Shown: positions 55,702-64,000 of the stretch, in pieces
Position numbering within the stretch: position 1 is the first letter of the stretch
How the letters are laid out: each line of letters begins with the position of its first letter
Source: Saccharomyces mikatae IFO 1815
Lineage: Eukaryota > Ascomycota > Saccharomycetes > Saccharomycetales > Saccharomycetaceae
Length of the DNA stretch: 64,000 nucleotides
Assembly (NCBI RefSeq): GCF_947241705.1
Contig: NC_079269.1
Span: 434,001 to 498,000, forward strand
Direction of reading: 5' to 3'
The notes under the pieces: model-generated
The model's input: only the letters and a program-made list of their open reading frames with translations
Database searches by the model: none
Told to the model about the DNA's origin: nothing
Position numbers and translations under genes: made by a program

Positions 55702-57450
55702 ATGTCACGAAAAGCACTTGAAGTACCGAACATAGGTACCAACAAGTTCTTAAAAGTCACACCTAATTTATTCACTCCAGAACGATTAAACCTATTTGAT
55801 GATGTAGAACTTTATCTAACATTAATAAAAGCATCTAAATGTGTGGAGCAGGGGGAAAGGTTGCACAATATTAGTTGGAGAATTCTAAATAAAGCTGTTT
55901 TAAAAGAGCATGATATTAATCGATCTAAAAAGAGAGACGGTGTAAAAAACATTTATTATGTGTTGAATCCAAATAACAAGCAAGGAATAAAGCCAAAACA
56001 GGGTACCGTAAAGCAAGCACCATTTCAGAAGGCAAATTTACCTCCTACAACGGCAAAACAGAATGTTTTGGCTCGACCTATGACATCACCAGCCATTGCA
56101 CAAGGCACACATGATAGGTCCTTAGATAACACTACTTCTACAAACAATGAAGTGAAAATTGATGTTATTTCAAATAGACAATTCTCTAAATCAACCGCAT
56201 CAGGGTTATTTTCAAGTTTTGCAGACAAATATCAAAAGATGAAGAATTTCAACCATACTCCAAAGAAGGAAGAGCCTCAAACTATTATTACTGGTTTTGA
56301 TACCAGCACTGTTATAACCAAGAAACCGTTGCAGTCAAGGCGGTCAAGATCTCCTTTCCAGCATGTAAGAGATATGAGCATGAACTCCATAGATAAGGAG
56401 ACTTCTAAGAGCAGTAGTCCAACAATTGAAAATGTCGGGAGTAGAAAGTCCTCTCTTCCTCAGAAGGAGTCCTTATTCGGAAGACCCAGGTCTTATAAGA
56501 ATGAACAAAATGGTCAGTTGTCGCTTTCCAAAACATCCTCCAGAAAGGGAAAAAACAAAATCTTTTTTAGTAGTGAAGATGAAGATTCCGATTGGGATAG
56601 CGTTTCAAATGACTCAGAATTTTACGCTGATGAGGATGATGAGGATTACGATGATTATAATGAAGAAGAAGCAGATCAATACTACAGAAGGCAATGGGAC
56701 AAGCTTCTATTTGCTAAAAATCAACAGAATCTTGACTCAACCAAATCATCTGTTTCTTCAGCGAACACTATCAATTCAAGCACATCACATGATCCTGTAC
56801 GAAAAAGTTTACTTAGTGGACTATTCCTCAGTGAGGCAAATAGCACTATCAGTAATAATCACAACATTGCACACAATGAATATACTTCCAAACATAATTC
56901 GCCGGTTCCTCAGTCCTCTCATAGCAGTCAACCGCAACAAAATCTTCCAAGCGCCAACGGCATAAAACTACAAAAGCCATCCTTGAAAACAAGCAATGTG
57001 ACTGCCCTAGCATCGCTATCTCCTCCACCAGCTGCTAATAGTGGGCGCTTACCGGTGGATATACAAAGGGACATTCCTTCTAATAATGGATCGAAGCACT
57101 TGTATGAGTCTAATGCTCCGCTGACTGCCCAGACAATACTTCCTACCGCCCTATCTACTCACATGTTCTTACCTAATAACATTCACCAACAACGAATGGC
57201 AATTGCTACTGGTGGAAGTACGCGGCATCGTCTCTTGAGACGGGAGTCGATGGATATTCCATCCAAGAACAGGAATACTGGATTTCTAAAGACCAGAATG
57301 GAGATTTCTGAAGAAGAAAAAATGGTACGTACAATATCACGGCTTGATAACACAGGTGCTGCAAACGGTAGTGGAAATGGTAATGATGATGCCACGAATA
57401 AGAGAACCGAAACACTACATCCTGTGACCAGTAATGGAGGTCGAATATGA
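55702..57450 (+). CDS. MKS1: Retrograde-pathway repressor Mks1
   Basis: Mks1 binds 14-3-3 proteins and Rtg2 and holds back Rtg1/Rtg3-dependent mitochondrial retrograde signalling; it also affects lysine and nitrogen regulation and [URE3] formation. The 582-residue protein has a conserved N-terminal domain (MSRKALEVPNIGTNKFLK to about residue 95), a Ser/Thr/Asn-rich middle with an acidic block (SSEDEDSDWDSVSNDSEFYA near 290), and a conserved C-terminal block IPSKNRNTGFLKTRMEISEE. Length is near that of S. cerevisiae (584). No catalytic motif. Confidence 0.95.
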   Translation: MSRKALEVPNIGTNKFLKVTPNLFTPERLNLFDDVELYLTLIKASKCVEQGERLHNISWRILNKAVLKEHDINRSKKRDGVKNIYYVLNPNNKQGIKPKQGTVKQAPFQKANLPPTTAKQNVLARPMTSPAIAQGTHDRSLDNTTSTNNEVKIDVISNRQFSKSTASGLFSSFADKYQKMKNFNHTPKKEEPQTIITGFDTSTVITKKPLQSRRSRSPFQHVRDMSMNSIDKETSKSSSPTIENVGSRKSSLPQKESLFGRPRSYKNEQNGQLSLSKTSSRKGKNKIFFSSEDEDSDWDSVSNDSEFYADEDDEDYDDYNEEEADQYYRRQWDKLLFAKNQQNLDSTKSSVSSANTINSSTSHDPVRKSLLSGLFLSEANSTISNNHNIAHNEYTSKHNSPVPQSSHSSQPQQNLPSANGIKLQKPSLKTSNVTALASLSPPPAANSGRLPVDIQRDIPSNNGSKHLYESNAPLTAQTILPTALSTHMFLPNNIHQQRMAIATGGSTRHRLLRRESMDIPSKNRNTGFLKTRMEISEEEKMVRTISRLDNTGAANGSGNGNDDATNKRTETLHPVTSNGGRI

Positions 57451-57572
57451 TTACTAAGCCTAAATAATTAAGACACGATATTTAAAACCAATCTTAAAAG
57501 AAAAAGACAATGTTATATTCTTTACTGTCTATGCTATAGTAGAGTTTCTTTTGGAATAATAGTATTGTACTT

Positions 57573-57579
57573 CGGGTAA
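57573..57579 (-). promoter_or_regulatory. Reb1-type core site
   Basis: CGGGTAA (TTACCCG on the minus strand), about 180 bp upstream of IMP4. Confidence 0.45.
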
Positions 57580-57606
57580 TGGATATTACATGCATTTGAA
57601 AAATAT

Positions 57607-57638
57607 AAAAATTTTCTATTTGAGAATTGCGATGAGAT
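57607..57638 (+). promoter_or_regulatory. RRPE and PAC elements of IMP4
   Basis: AAAAATTTTC (57607-57616, RRPE-like; Stb3 site) and GCGATGAGAT (57629-57638, PAC; Dot6/Tod6 site) sit about 120-150 bp before the IMP4 start, 12 bp apart, as in other ribosome-biogenesis genes. Confidence 0.72.
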
Positions 57639-57757
57639 GAGAAAATACACTGGATAGTGCGTAGGTATTGATTGTATATAATAGGACTTGAGCGGCATAG
57701 ATTCAGCTATTACCAGTAATCCAAGTCCTTACATAAACTAAAAAGAAATAAATTGAA

Positions 57758-58630
57758 ATGTTAAGAAGACAAGCTCGTGAAAGGAGAGAGTATTTATACA
57801 GAAAAGCGCAAGAATTACAAGATTCTCAACTGCAACAAAAACGTCAAATAATTAAACAAGCGCTAGCCCAGGGGAAGCCACTGCCAAAAGAACTAGCAGA
57901 AGATGAGGCTTTACAAAAAGATTTCAGGTACGACCAGAGTCTAAAAGAGGGCGAAGAAGAGGCCGATTTACAAGTTGATGATGAATATGCAGCCACAAGT
58001 GGTATAACGGATCCAAGAATCATCGTCACAACGTCTCGTGACCCAAGCACACGTCTCTCGCAATTTGCTAAGGAAATCAAACTGTTATTCCCTAATGCTG
58101 TTAGGCTGAACAGAGGTAATTATGTGATGCCAAACCTGGTGGATGCCTGTAAAAAATCGGGTACCACAGATTTAGTGATATTACATGAACATAGAGGTGT
58201 CCCAACTTCTTTGACCATATCACATTTTCCACATGGGCCTACTGCACAGTTTAGTTTACATAATGTTGTTATGAGACATGATATTATGAATGCCGGTAAC
58301 CAAAGTGAAGTTAATCCACACCTGATATTTGATAACTTCACAACAGATTTAGGTAAAAGAGTAGTCTGTATTTTAAAGCATTTATTTAATGCGGGACCCA
58401 AAAAAGATTCTGAAAGAGTAATTACATTTGCGAATAGAGGTGACTTCATCAGTGTCAGACAACATGTATATGTAAGAACAAGAGAGGGTGTAGAGATTGC
58501 CGAAGTTGGACCTAGATTTGAAATGAGATTGTTTGAATTGAGGTTAGGAACATTAGAAAACAAAGATGCTGATGTTGAATGGCAACTAAGAAGATTCATA
58601 AGGACTGCTAACAAGAAAGACTATTTGTGA
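57758..58630 (+). CDS. IMP4: U3 snoRNP protein Imp4
   Basis: Imp4 is a Brix-domain component of the small-subunit processome; with Imp3 and Mpp10 it promotes U3 snoRNA pairing with pre-rRNA for 18S maturation. The 290-residue protein equals the S. cerevisiae length. It opens with a basic helical part ([20 protein letters not shown]), then the Brix domain (about 85-275) with the signature around [17 protein letters not shown] and [15 protein letters not shown]. It is convergent with MLF3. Its promoter carries PAC and RRPE. Confidence 0.97.
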   Translation: MLRRQARERREYLYRKAQELQDSQLQQKRQIIKQALAQGKPLPKELAEDEALQKDFRYDQSLKEGEEEADLQVDDEYAATSGITDPRIIVTTSRDPSTRLSQFAKEIKLLFPNAVRLNRGNYVMPNLVDACKKSGTTDLVILHEHRGVPTSLTISHFPHGPTAQFSLHNVVMRHDIMNAGNQSEVNPHLIFDNFTTDLGKRVVCILKHLFNAGPKKDSERVITFANRGDFISVRQHVYVRTREGVEIAEVGPRFEMRLFELRLGTLENKDADVEWQLRRFIRTANKKDYL

Positions 58631-58936
58631 TATTCATAGATTTGTAAAAGCTGATAAAAATAACTCCAATGAAGATTTATATAAGTCTACTATGGTTTTT
58701 TTAGAAAAAAGTGTGTTAAAGGGAGGGAGTATGAGAAAAAAAAAAGTAGAGGGCTTAAGATGTACATATTTTTTATTTTTATTTTAACCTTGCAATTTTG
58801 CTTTCTTTTAATGAGTTTATCAATGTATCTGTAAGTATATCTACATAAAAAACAAAAACAGAAACATAATCATATGAAGACATAAATTGAAAAAAACAAA
58901 ACGAACGAATGGAAGAAATATGAAGGAAAGAGTACT
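58631..58936. other. Intergenic region between convergent IMP4 and MLF3
   Basis: 306 bp holding both 3' ends, dominated by A and T tracts. No gene recognised. Confidence 0.5.
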
Positions 58937-60295
58937 TTATGTATCACAACTGGTAAAATCGGTTGAAAACCCACTATTTGAAACTTTTTTCTTGAGTACT
59001 TCACTAACTTTTTCAATTCTTAATTCATGGTCAGAAGTTAACGTATTAGAAGAAGACACATATGAGGGATCGGTTGCTAAGGGCATAGACTTGGCTATTG
59101 CTGTATATGAAGAAGATGATGATAAAGGTATCTGATTTGCTAACTCCGGATTGCTTGCCAAGTTTGCTCCCGAACGCAAAGACGAAGTTAAGGGAAAGGA
59201 GTGTTCCAGCATGTCTATCGATAAATCTTCTTCTTCACTGTCGCTTGATTCTATTTGAAATCTGGGATTCCTCCTTATATTTGTGACAGGTTCTGTGTTT
59301 GACAGAATTGATTGTCTTTGTAGTAGTATTGAAGATGACCGGTTTCTGGGCGATTTAGAGGTGTTAATATTATTATTAGAATATCGTCTGGCGGTTTGTT
59401 GTGGGGAGACATAGGGCGAACCAGATGGTAATTCTGTGCTCTTGATGAAAGGATTTGAAAATGTTGTTGTCGCTGATGATGATGAGTATGGTTGTGGTTG
59501 AGACCTTTTAAGTAGGAAAGGGCATGAACATGCTTGAGATTTCATAGGTGGTCTAGATACTGGGGTACTATTTGTTTGTGTAAGTTTTTCATCGTTGAGC
59601 ATATCAACATAAGAGTAGAATCTTAAGATTCTTGAGTTGGGTTCTCCATTTGATGTTGTAGTGGTCATCCCAGTGTTGTTAATGTTATTTAAAGTCGGAC
59701 GACTTGCGGCAGAATGTGAATAAGATCTTGAAAGTTTAAGGTCCGGAGACGCTGGCGAAGGTTCCGATGAGGGAAGGGTAGCACTATTTGTTCTGCCCAA
59801 TAGAGCCATATTCAAGCCAACAGTAGAGGAAGGTCTTCTTGAATAAACCATATCGACATCGCTAAGGTCTGTATTTTCATCGTTCACTAGTGAGCAACTA
59901 GCGTCTAAAGCGGGAGCAACCGAGTTTTCTAGGGTACGACGGCGGTTATGATGGTGATGCATGTCTGAAAGGGGGTTCAAAATGTACTCTTGATGTGCCA
60001 GTGAGCTCGTGGTGGAATTCGACACCGACCTGGAGGTTGGCATAATGTTTTCTAGCGGAGAAGAGACATTATTAGAATTCTTCCTCAACGACGGAGTTTT
60101 GACCTTGCTACTAGAGATAGGTATCGGAGAAACAGTTTGTAAGTTATAAAAACTGTTGGATCTAGAACTATGAGCTGTGTTAGAAGCAGACACCGGGGGT
60201 TGAAGAAATAGGTCATTTGAGTTTACATCCTGAACGGTTCTTTCGAATATAAAAGAAGGGTTGCTGTTATTCAAATTGGACTTATACACACACAT
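58937..60295 (-). CDS. MLF3: Leflunomide-resistance protein Mlf3
   Basis: Mlf3 is a Ser-rich phosphoprotein, paralogue of Vhs2, found as a multicopy suppressor of leflunomide sensitivity; its molecular role is unclear. The 452-residue product equals the S. cerevisiae length. Most of it is low-complexity Ser/Asn/Pro with conserved short blocks (MCVYKSNLNNSNPSFIFERT at the start, SSDSEEEDLSIDMLEHSFPL near the end). Start at ATG 60295; the open frame goes eleven codons further upstream without an ATG. Divergent from MSK1 across 264 bp. Confidence 0.93.
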   Translation of the reverse strand: MCVYKSNLNNSNPSFIFERTVQDVNSNDLFLQPPVSASNTAHSSRSNSFYNLQTVSPIPISSSKVKTPSLRKNSNNVSSPLENIMPTSRSVSNSTTSSLAHQEYILNPLSDMHHHHNRRRTLENSVAPALDASCSLVNDENTDLSDVDMVYSRRPSSTVGLNMALLGRTNSATLPSSEPSPASPDLKLSRSYSHSAASRPTLNNINNTGMTTTTSNGEPNSRILRFYSYVDMLNDEKLTQTNSTPVSRPPMKSQACSCPFLLKRSQPQPYSSSSATTTFSNPFIKSTELPSGSPYVSPQQTARRYSNNNINTSKSPRNRSSSILLQRQSILSNTEPVTNIRRNPRFQIESSDSEEEDLSIDMLEHSFPLTSSLRSGANLASNPELANQIPLSSSSSYTAIAKSMPLATDPSYVSSSNTLTSDHELRIEKVSEVLKKKVSNSGFSTDFTSCDT

Positions 60296-60559
60296 ACCGT
60301 CTTTTCTGGCGGTTTTGTTTGACAGCACTTAGATTTTTCTCGAGACACTTTTCACTGTTCCTGTTTCTGTTTTAAAATCCTTGGATCTGTAAAAGGATTA
60401 CTACTTTATTCATGATAAAAGCGGAAATATAATCCCCTGGGCACCGCGGAGTGATCTTCGCCGAGATGAATAGACTAATATAGTGGCTTTAATGAGTATC
60501 CGAAACAATACTGGAGAGCAAGATGTTGGTAGCATAGCAGCAATGGTATATGATTGCCG

Positions 60560-62284
60560 ATGAACGATCTGTTAAGAAGACGCTGTTTTATATTTGTACC
60601 AAAGTGGCTGTGGGGTAGGTGTCGCAGTAGCAGGGGTAGACTGTACTCTCTAGCGCATGCGGTCGATACAAGCAAGATGGAGGCCACCAGGAGGAACGCT
60701 CAGATTGTGGAAGACTTAAATAGATATTATCCTTCGATGTCAGAGCTTCATGGTTTATGCCAGGGCTATAAGGAGGTCAGCATCAGAGACTTTAACGAGA
60801 AATTTTCGGGCAATCCCTCTATTTTGAACCATGAGGATCATCCCAATTGGCTGCTTAGTATTAATGGTAGAATCAAGAATATTAGATTTTCAGGACAGAA
60901 GATTGTTTTTATTGATTTATACAGTGCCAGCGATGGATTGAAAAGCACCTCTCAATTGCAGTTGATTGTCAACTATAATCAAATCAACGGGAGTAGTGAA
61001 GATAAGGCAAACTTCCCAGAGCGTATGAACTTTTTAAAGAAAGGCGACTATATCAAGGCTTTAGGTTACCCCGGCTTTTCTAAATCCAGACTCAAGATGT
61101 TGTCCCTAATATGCAATAGGCTACCTATAATCTTGTCCGTTTCGCAACTACCTTTGCCTTCCAAACTAAATGATGAAACTAAGATCAAGTCTAATAGGGT
61201 TGCTGATTACCAGTTAAACGGTACTGAAACACTGTTGATAAGGGCTCATATCATCAAGCTTTTGAGAAAGTTTTTAGACGTTAGAAATTTTGTTGAAGTT
61301 GAAACACCTATACTATCATCGAAATCTAACGGTGCTATGGCAAAGTCTTTTTTAACATCTTCGAAGGATTTTGACCATTTAGAGTTACGTATCGCGCCAG
61401 AGTTATGGCTGAAGAGGCTTGTTATCAGTGGCGTCCAAAAGGTGTTTGAGATAGGGAAGGCCTTTAGAAATGAAAGTATTGATTCCACGCATAATCCCGA
61501 GTTCTCCACTCTGGAGTTTTATGAATCGTTCATGTCAATGGACGATTTAATCATGAGAACAGAAGAACTGTTCAAGTTTTTAATGGTAAACTTACAAACA
61601 TTTTTCCAAGACAGACATCTGCCCGTTCCCAAAACCTTCAATGAGTTATATCTGGAATTATCCGAGAACAACTGGACATTTAAGAAAATCGAATTCTTAC
61701 CTACTTTAAACAAAGAACTTGGTATTGATTTGATGGCCCCCGGACTGGATATTAATACACCGACGGAACTTTTAAGAATTTTACCAAAAGACGTTATAGA
61801 TAAGTATTTTTCTTCTACAGATGAGACTAAGCAACTATCCTCCCTACAAATCCTAAACAAGCTATCGGATGTTTTCTTGGAACAGCGCCATTGCCACACA
61901 ATCTTGCCCACAATAATATACCATCAGCCTGTGATACTATCGCCCTTAGCCAAAACCGATTCGTGCAATAATCAAATCACCAAGAGATTCGAAGTTTTCA
62001 TCAAAGGTAAGGAATATATCAACGCTTATGAAGAAGAGAACTGCCCCCAATTGCAACTAGAAAAATTTATACAACAAAAACAAATCAACGAACTGACAGG
62101 AAATAAAATCGATACGCTATCGCCAGTCATTGACCATCAATACATTGAGGCGATGAAATATGGTATGCCTCCGATAGGTGGCTTTGGTCTCGGTATAGAC
62201 AGGTTGTGTATGCTGTTCTGCGACAAGAAGAGAATAGAAGAGGTTCTACCCTTTGGATGTGTGGATGATGTAAATAGGCAATAA
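60560..62284 (+). CDS. MSK1: Mitochondrial lysyl-tRNA synthetase Msk1
   Basis: Class II mitochondrial lysyl-tRNA synthetase; in yeast it also helps import a cytosolic tRNA-Lys. The 574-residue protein opens with an Arg-rich, acid-free presequence (MNDLLRRRCFIFVPKWLWGR), an OB-fold anticodon domain (INGRIKNIRFSGQKIVFIDL), class II motif 2 around GKAFRNESID, and motif 3 GFGLGIDRLCMLF. It ends PFGCVDDVNRQ. Two codons upstream are open with a TTG, not an ATG. Two residues shorter than I recall for S. cerevisiae (576). Confidence 0.95.
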   Translation: MNDLLRRRCFIFVPKWLWGRCRSSRGRLYSLAHAVDTSKMEATRRNAQIVEDLNRYYPSMSELHGLCQGYKEVSIRDFNEKFSGNPSILNHEDHPNWLLSINGRIKNIRFSGQKIVFIDLYSASDGLKSTSQLQLIVNYNQINGSSEDKANFPERMNFLKKGDYIKALGYPGFSKSRLKMLSLICNRLPIILSVSQLPLPSKLNDETKIKSNRVADYQLNGTETLLIRAHIIKLLRKFLDVRNFVEVETPILSSKSNGAMAKSFLTSSKDFDHLELRIAPELWLKRLVISGVQKVFEIGKAFRNESIDSTHNPEFSTLEFYESFMSMDDLIMRTEELFKFLMVNLQTFFQDRHLPVPKTFNELYLELSENNWTFKKIEFLPTLNKELGIDLMAPGLDINTPTELLRILPKDVIDKYFSSTDETKQLSSLQILNKLSDVFLEQRHCHTILPTIIYHQPVILSPLAKTDSCNNQITKRFEVFIKGKEYINAYEEENCPQLQLEKFIQQKQINELTGNKIDTLSPVIDHQYIEAMKYGMPPIGGFGLGIDRLCMLFCDKKRIEEVLPFGCVDDVNRQ

Positions 62285-62398
62285 AACTGCAAGTTTTGAT
62301 AATGCTTTTGTAAATAAATTTGATATATATTGTGAATAAATAGAACAGCGTCTACGTATGCTTCTTTTTTCTTTCCTTTCATATTAGTAAACTTCGCT

Positions 62399-62407
62399 AC
62401 GCGAAAA
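62399..62407 (+). promoter_or_regulatory. MBF-type element of RNH201
   Basis: ACGCGAAAA, an MBF/SBF-type motif, 86-94 bp upstream of the RNH201 start. Confidence 0.45.
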
Positions 62408-62492
62408 ATCAAATAAGTTTACACAAATAATTAGTTGAGGATATGCTTGGATTATCTGAAACCACGACTGAATACCACATTGTCACGAAATA

Positions 62493-63416
62493 ATGATACC
62501 TCCCACGGTAGAAGCATCCTTAGGTTCTTCACATACTAGATCCTATTTTTCACCTGTCCCAACAGCGCTCTTGGAACAGAATGTTTCCCCAGTGATAATG
62601 GGCATCGATGAAGCTGGCAGAGGGCCTGTGATGGGGCCAATGGTTTACGCCGTAGCCTATTCTACACAGAAATACCAGGATGAAAACATAATCCCTAACT
62701 ACGAGTTTGACGATTCCAAAAAACTCACAGATCCCATCAGAAGAATGCTGTTTGCCAAGATGTACGAGAATAATGAAGAGCTAACCCAGGTCGGCTACGC
62801 AACCACGTGCATCACGCCATTGGACATCTCCAGAGGAATGAGCAAATTCCCACCAACAAGAAACTATAATTTGAATGAGCAAGCGCACGATGTCACAATG
62901 GCTCTAATCGAGGGCGTGATAAAGCAGAACGTTAAGCTCGATCACGTGTATGTGGACACCGTTGGACCACCAGCGTCCTATCAGAAGAAATTGGAACAGC
63001 GGTTTCCCGGTATCAAGTTCACAGTAGCCAAGAAGGCAGACTCCTTATACTGTATGGTCAGTGTGGCGAGTGTCGTTGCGAAGGTAACTAGAGATATACT
63101 AGTCGAGTCCCTAAAGAGGAATTCCGATGAGGTTCTGGGTTCTGGATACCCATCCGACCCAAAGACGGTGGCATGGCTGAAGCGTAACCAAACAACTCTT
63201 ATGGGTTGGCCAGCTAACATGGTAAGGTTTTCTTGGCAGACATGCCAGACTCTCTTAGATGACCCCGCTAGAGACAGTATCCTCATTAAGTGGGAAGAAC
63301 AATATATGGACAGCAGAAAGAACGCTGCACAAAAGACGAAGCAATTGCAGCTCCAGATGGTGACCAAGCCCCCCAGAAGGAAGAGATTAATAACCCTGGA
63401 TAATTGGTATCAATAA
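62493..63416 (+). CDS. RNH201: RNase H2 catalytic subunit Rnh201
   Basis: Catalytic subunit of RNase H2, which nicks at ribonucleotides in DNA and removes RNA of RNA-DNA hybrids. The 307-residue protein equals the S. cerevisiae length. The metal-binding [10 protein letters not shown] has Asp39 and Glu40; later acid residues lie in YVDTVGPP and [11 protein letters not shown], and [13 protein letters not shown] is the RNase HII family motif. It ends with a basic tail (KPPRRKRLI). The two partner subunits are encoded elsewhere. Confidence 0.97.
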   Translation: MIPPTVEASLGSSHTRSYFSPVPTALLEQNVSPVIMGIDEAGRGPVMGPMVYAVAYSTQKYQDENIIPNYEFDDSKKLTDPIRRMLFAKMYENNEELTQVGYATTCITPLDISRGMSKFPPTRNYNLNEQAHDVTMALIEGVIKQNVKLDHVYVDTVGPPASYQKKLEQRFPGIKFTVAKKADSLYCMVSVASVVAKVTRDILVESLKRNSDEVLGSGYPSDPKTVAWLKRNQTTLMGWPANMVRFSWQTCQTLLDDPARDSILIKWEEQYMDSRKNAAQKTKQLQLQMVTKPPRRKRLITLDNWYQ

Positions 63417-63686
63417 TAACTCCAGTTTGCACCTATATACCTGTATGTAATGCTACATTCATCTTCAACAAATCGTACGAGTCATATGCTATACGTTGCC
63501 ATTCTTGCCATCCGTGAAGCGTGACCGGTCCTCCTTCTTTCCCCCGCGCTCCGCAAAGAACAACAGTTCGAGATAACCAGCCAACGACTAGAAGAGAGGC
63601 TATTGTGTTTACCTGTTAGTGCAAGATCTCTATTTACTGTGGCTGCAAACTGTATCCAGCATAACTAACACTTTTATCAACGTACT

Positions 63687-64000
63687 ATGTCTGCTTTTGT
63701 CAGGGTACTTCCAAAAATATCCAGAAGCTCAGTGCTCACCAGATCATTGAGACTGCAATTGAGGTGCTATGCATCATATCCAGAGCACACCATCATTGGT
63801 ATGCCAGCATTGTCCCCCACTATGACCCAAGGTAACCTTGCTGTTTGGACTAAAAAGGAAGGTGACCAACTGGCTCCTGGTGAAGTGATTGCAGAAATCG
63901 AAACGGATAAGGCTCAAATGGACTTCGAATTTCAAGAAGATGGTTACTTAGCCAAGATCTTAGTCCCTGAAGGTACCAAGGACATTCCAGTTAATAAGCC
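63687..64000 (+). CDS. LAT1: Pyruvate dehydrogenase E2 (Lat1), 5' part only
   Basis: Dihydrolipoamide acetyltransferase, the core of the mitochondrial pyruvate dehydrogenase complex. The window holds 104 complete codons and then ends, so the gene is cut by the window edge. Visible are an Arg/Ser-rich mitochondrial presequence ([20 protein letters not shown]) and the start of the lipoyl domain, with MPALSPTM and the lipoylated Lys75 in [11 protein letters not shown]. The peripheral-subunit-binding and catalytic domains lie beyond the window. Confidence 0.96.
   Translation, partial: MSAFVRVLPKISRSSVLTRSLRLQLRCYASYPEHTIIGMPALSPTMTQGNLAVWTKKEGDQLAPGEVIAEIETDKAQMDFEFQEDGYLAKILVPEGTKDIPVNK

Larger units (their letters stand above)
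57451..57757. other. Intergenic region between MKS1 and IMP4
   Basis: 307 bp. Contains a Reb1-type core CGGGTAA (57573-57579), an RRPE-like AAAAATTTTC (57607-57616) and a PAC element (57629-57638), the standard ribosome-biogenesis promoter set. Confidence 0.65.

Noticed and set aside
57600-57610. Perfect ARS consensus match on the minus strand before IMP4
   Set aside because: It overlaps the RRPE/A-rich promoter block, which explains the sequence; no other origin evidence.
58120-58614. 164-codon minus-strand open frame opposite IMP4
   Set aside because: Fully antisense to a conserved Brix protein, with no similarity of its own.

Overview
The window is nuclear DNA of a budding yeast of the genus Saccharomyces. 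All host genes match, in order and strand, the S. cerevisiae chromosome XIV left-arm block from AVT4 (YNL101W) to LAT1 (YNL071W). The proteins are close to those of S. cerevisiae but not the same. The GTPase core of Ras2 is nearly invariant while its C-terminal tail carries many substitutions, RPS7B has a canonical yeast intron with a TACTAAC branch site, and promoters carry Reb1, Rap1, MBF, HSF and PAC/RRPE motifs. I infer a sister species such as S. mikatae, S. jurei or S. kudriavzevii rather than S. cerevisiae itself; the exact species cannot be fixed by eye.

Layout. 1-7689: AVT4 (vacuolar amino-acid exporter), AIM37/MIC27 (MICOS), OCA1 (phosphatase-like), RAS2, PHO23 (Rpd3L). 7690-15082: the only accessory stretch. 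It holds a solo delta LTR of the Ty1/Ty2 type, split by a whole-looking Ty4-family LTR retrotransposon (8679-14792) with identical 329-bp LTRs and a GATAA target duplication, followed by an intron-bearing tRNA-Leu(CAA) gene. 15347-28200: RPS7B, YNL095C, APP1, YPT53, YNL092W, NST1. 28680-48138: RHO2, TOP2, TCB2, SNN1, MKT1, END3, SAL1, PMS1. 48317-64000: SWS2, EOS1, TPM1, NIS1, APJ1, MKS1, IMP4, MLF3, MSK1, RNH201 and the 5' part of LAT1.

The genes are ordinary monocistronic yeast housekeeping genes and do not form one pathway. Themes recur: small GTPases (Ras2, Ypt53, Rho2), genome maintenance (Top2, Pms1, RNase H2, each with an MBF-like promoter element), mitochondria (Mic27, Sal1, Sws2, Msk1, Lat1), actin and endocytosis (End3, Tpm1, App1), and ribosome production (Rps7B, Imp4).

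I found no new multi-gene system. The best leads are the nested Ty4-in-delta insertion, the Ty4 primer site that doubles as the first Gag codons, and an in-frame upstream AUG that would give Top2 a basic 51-residue N-terminal extension. Several start codons given here are the first ATG matching the family start; longer open frames upstream of them lack an ATG, except at TOP2.
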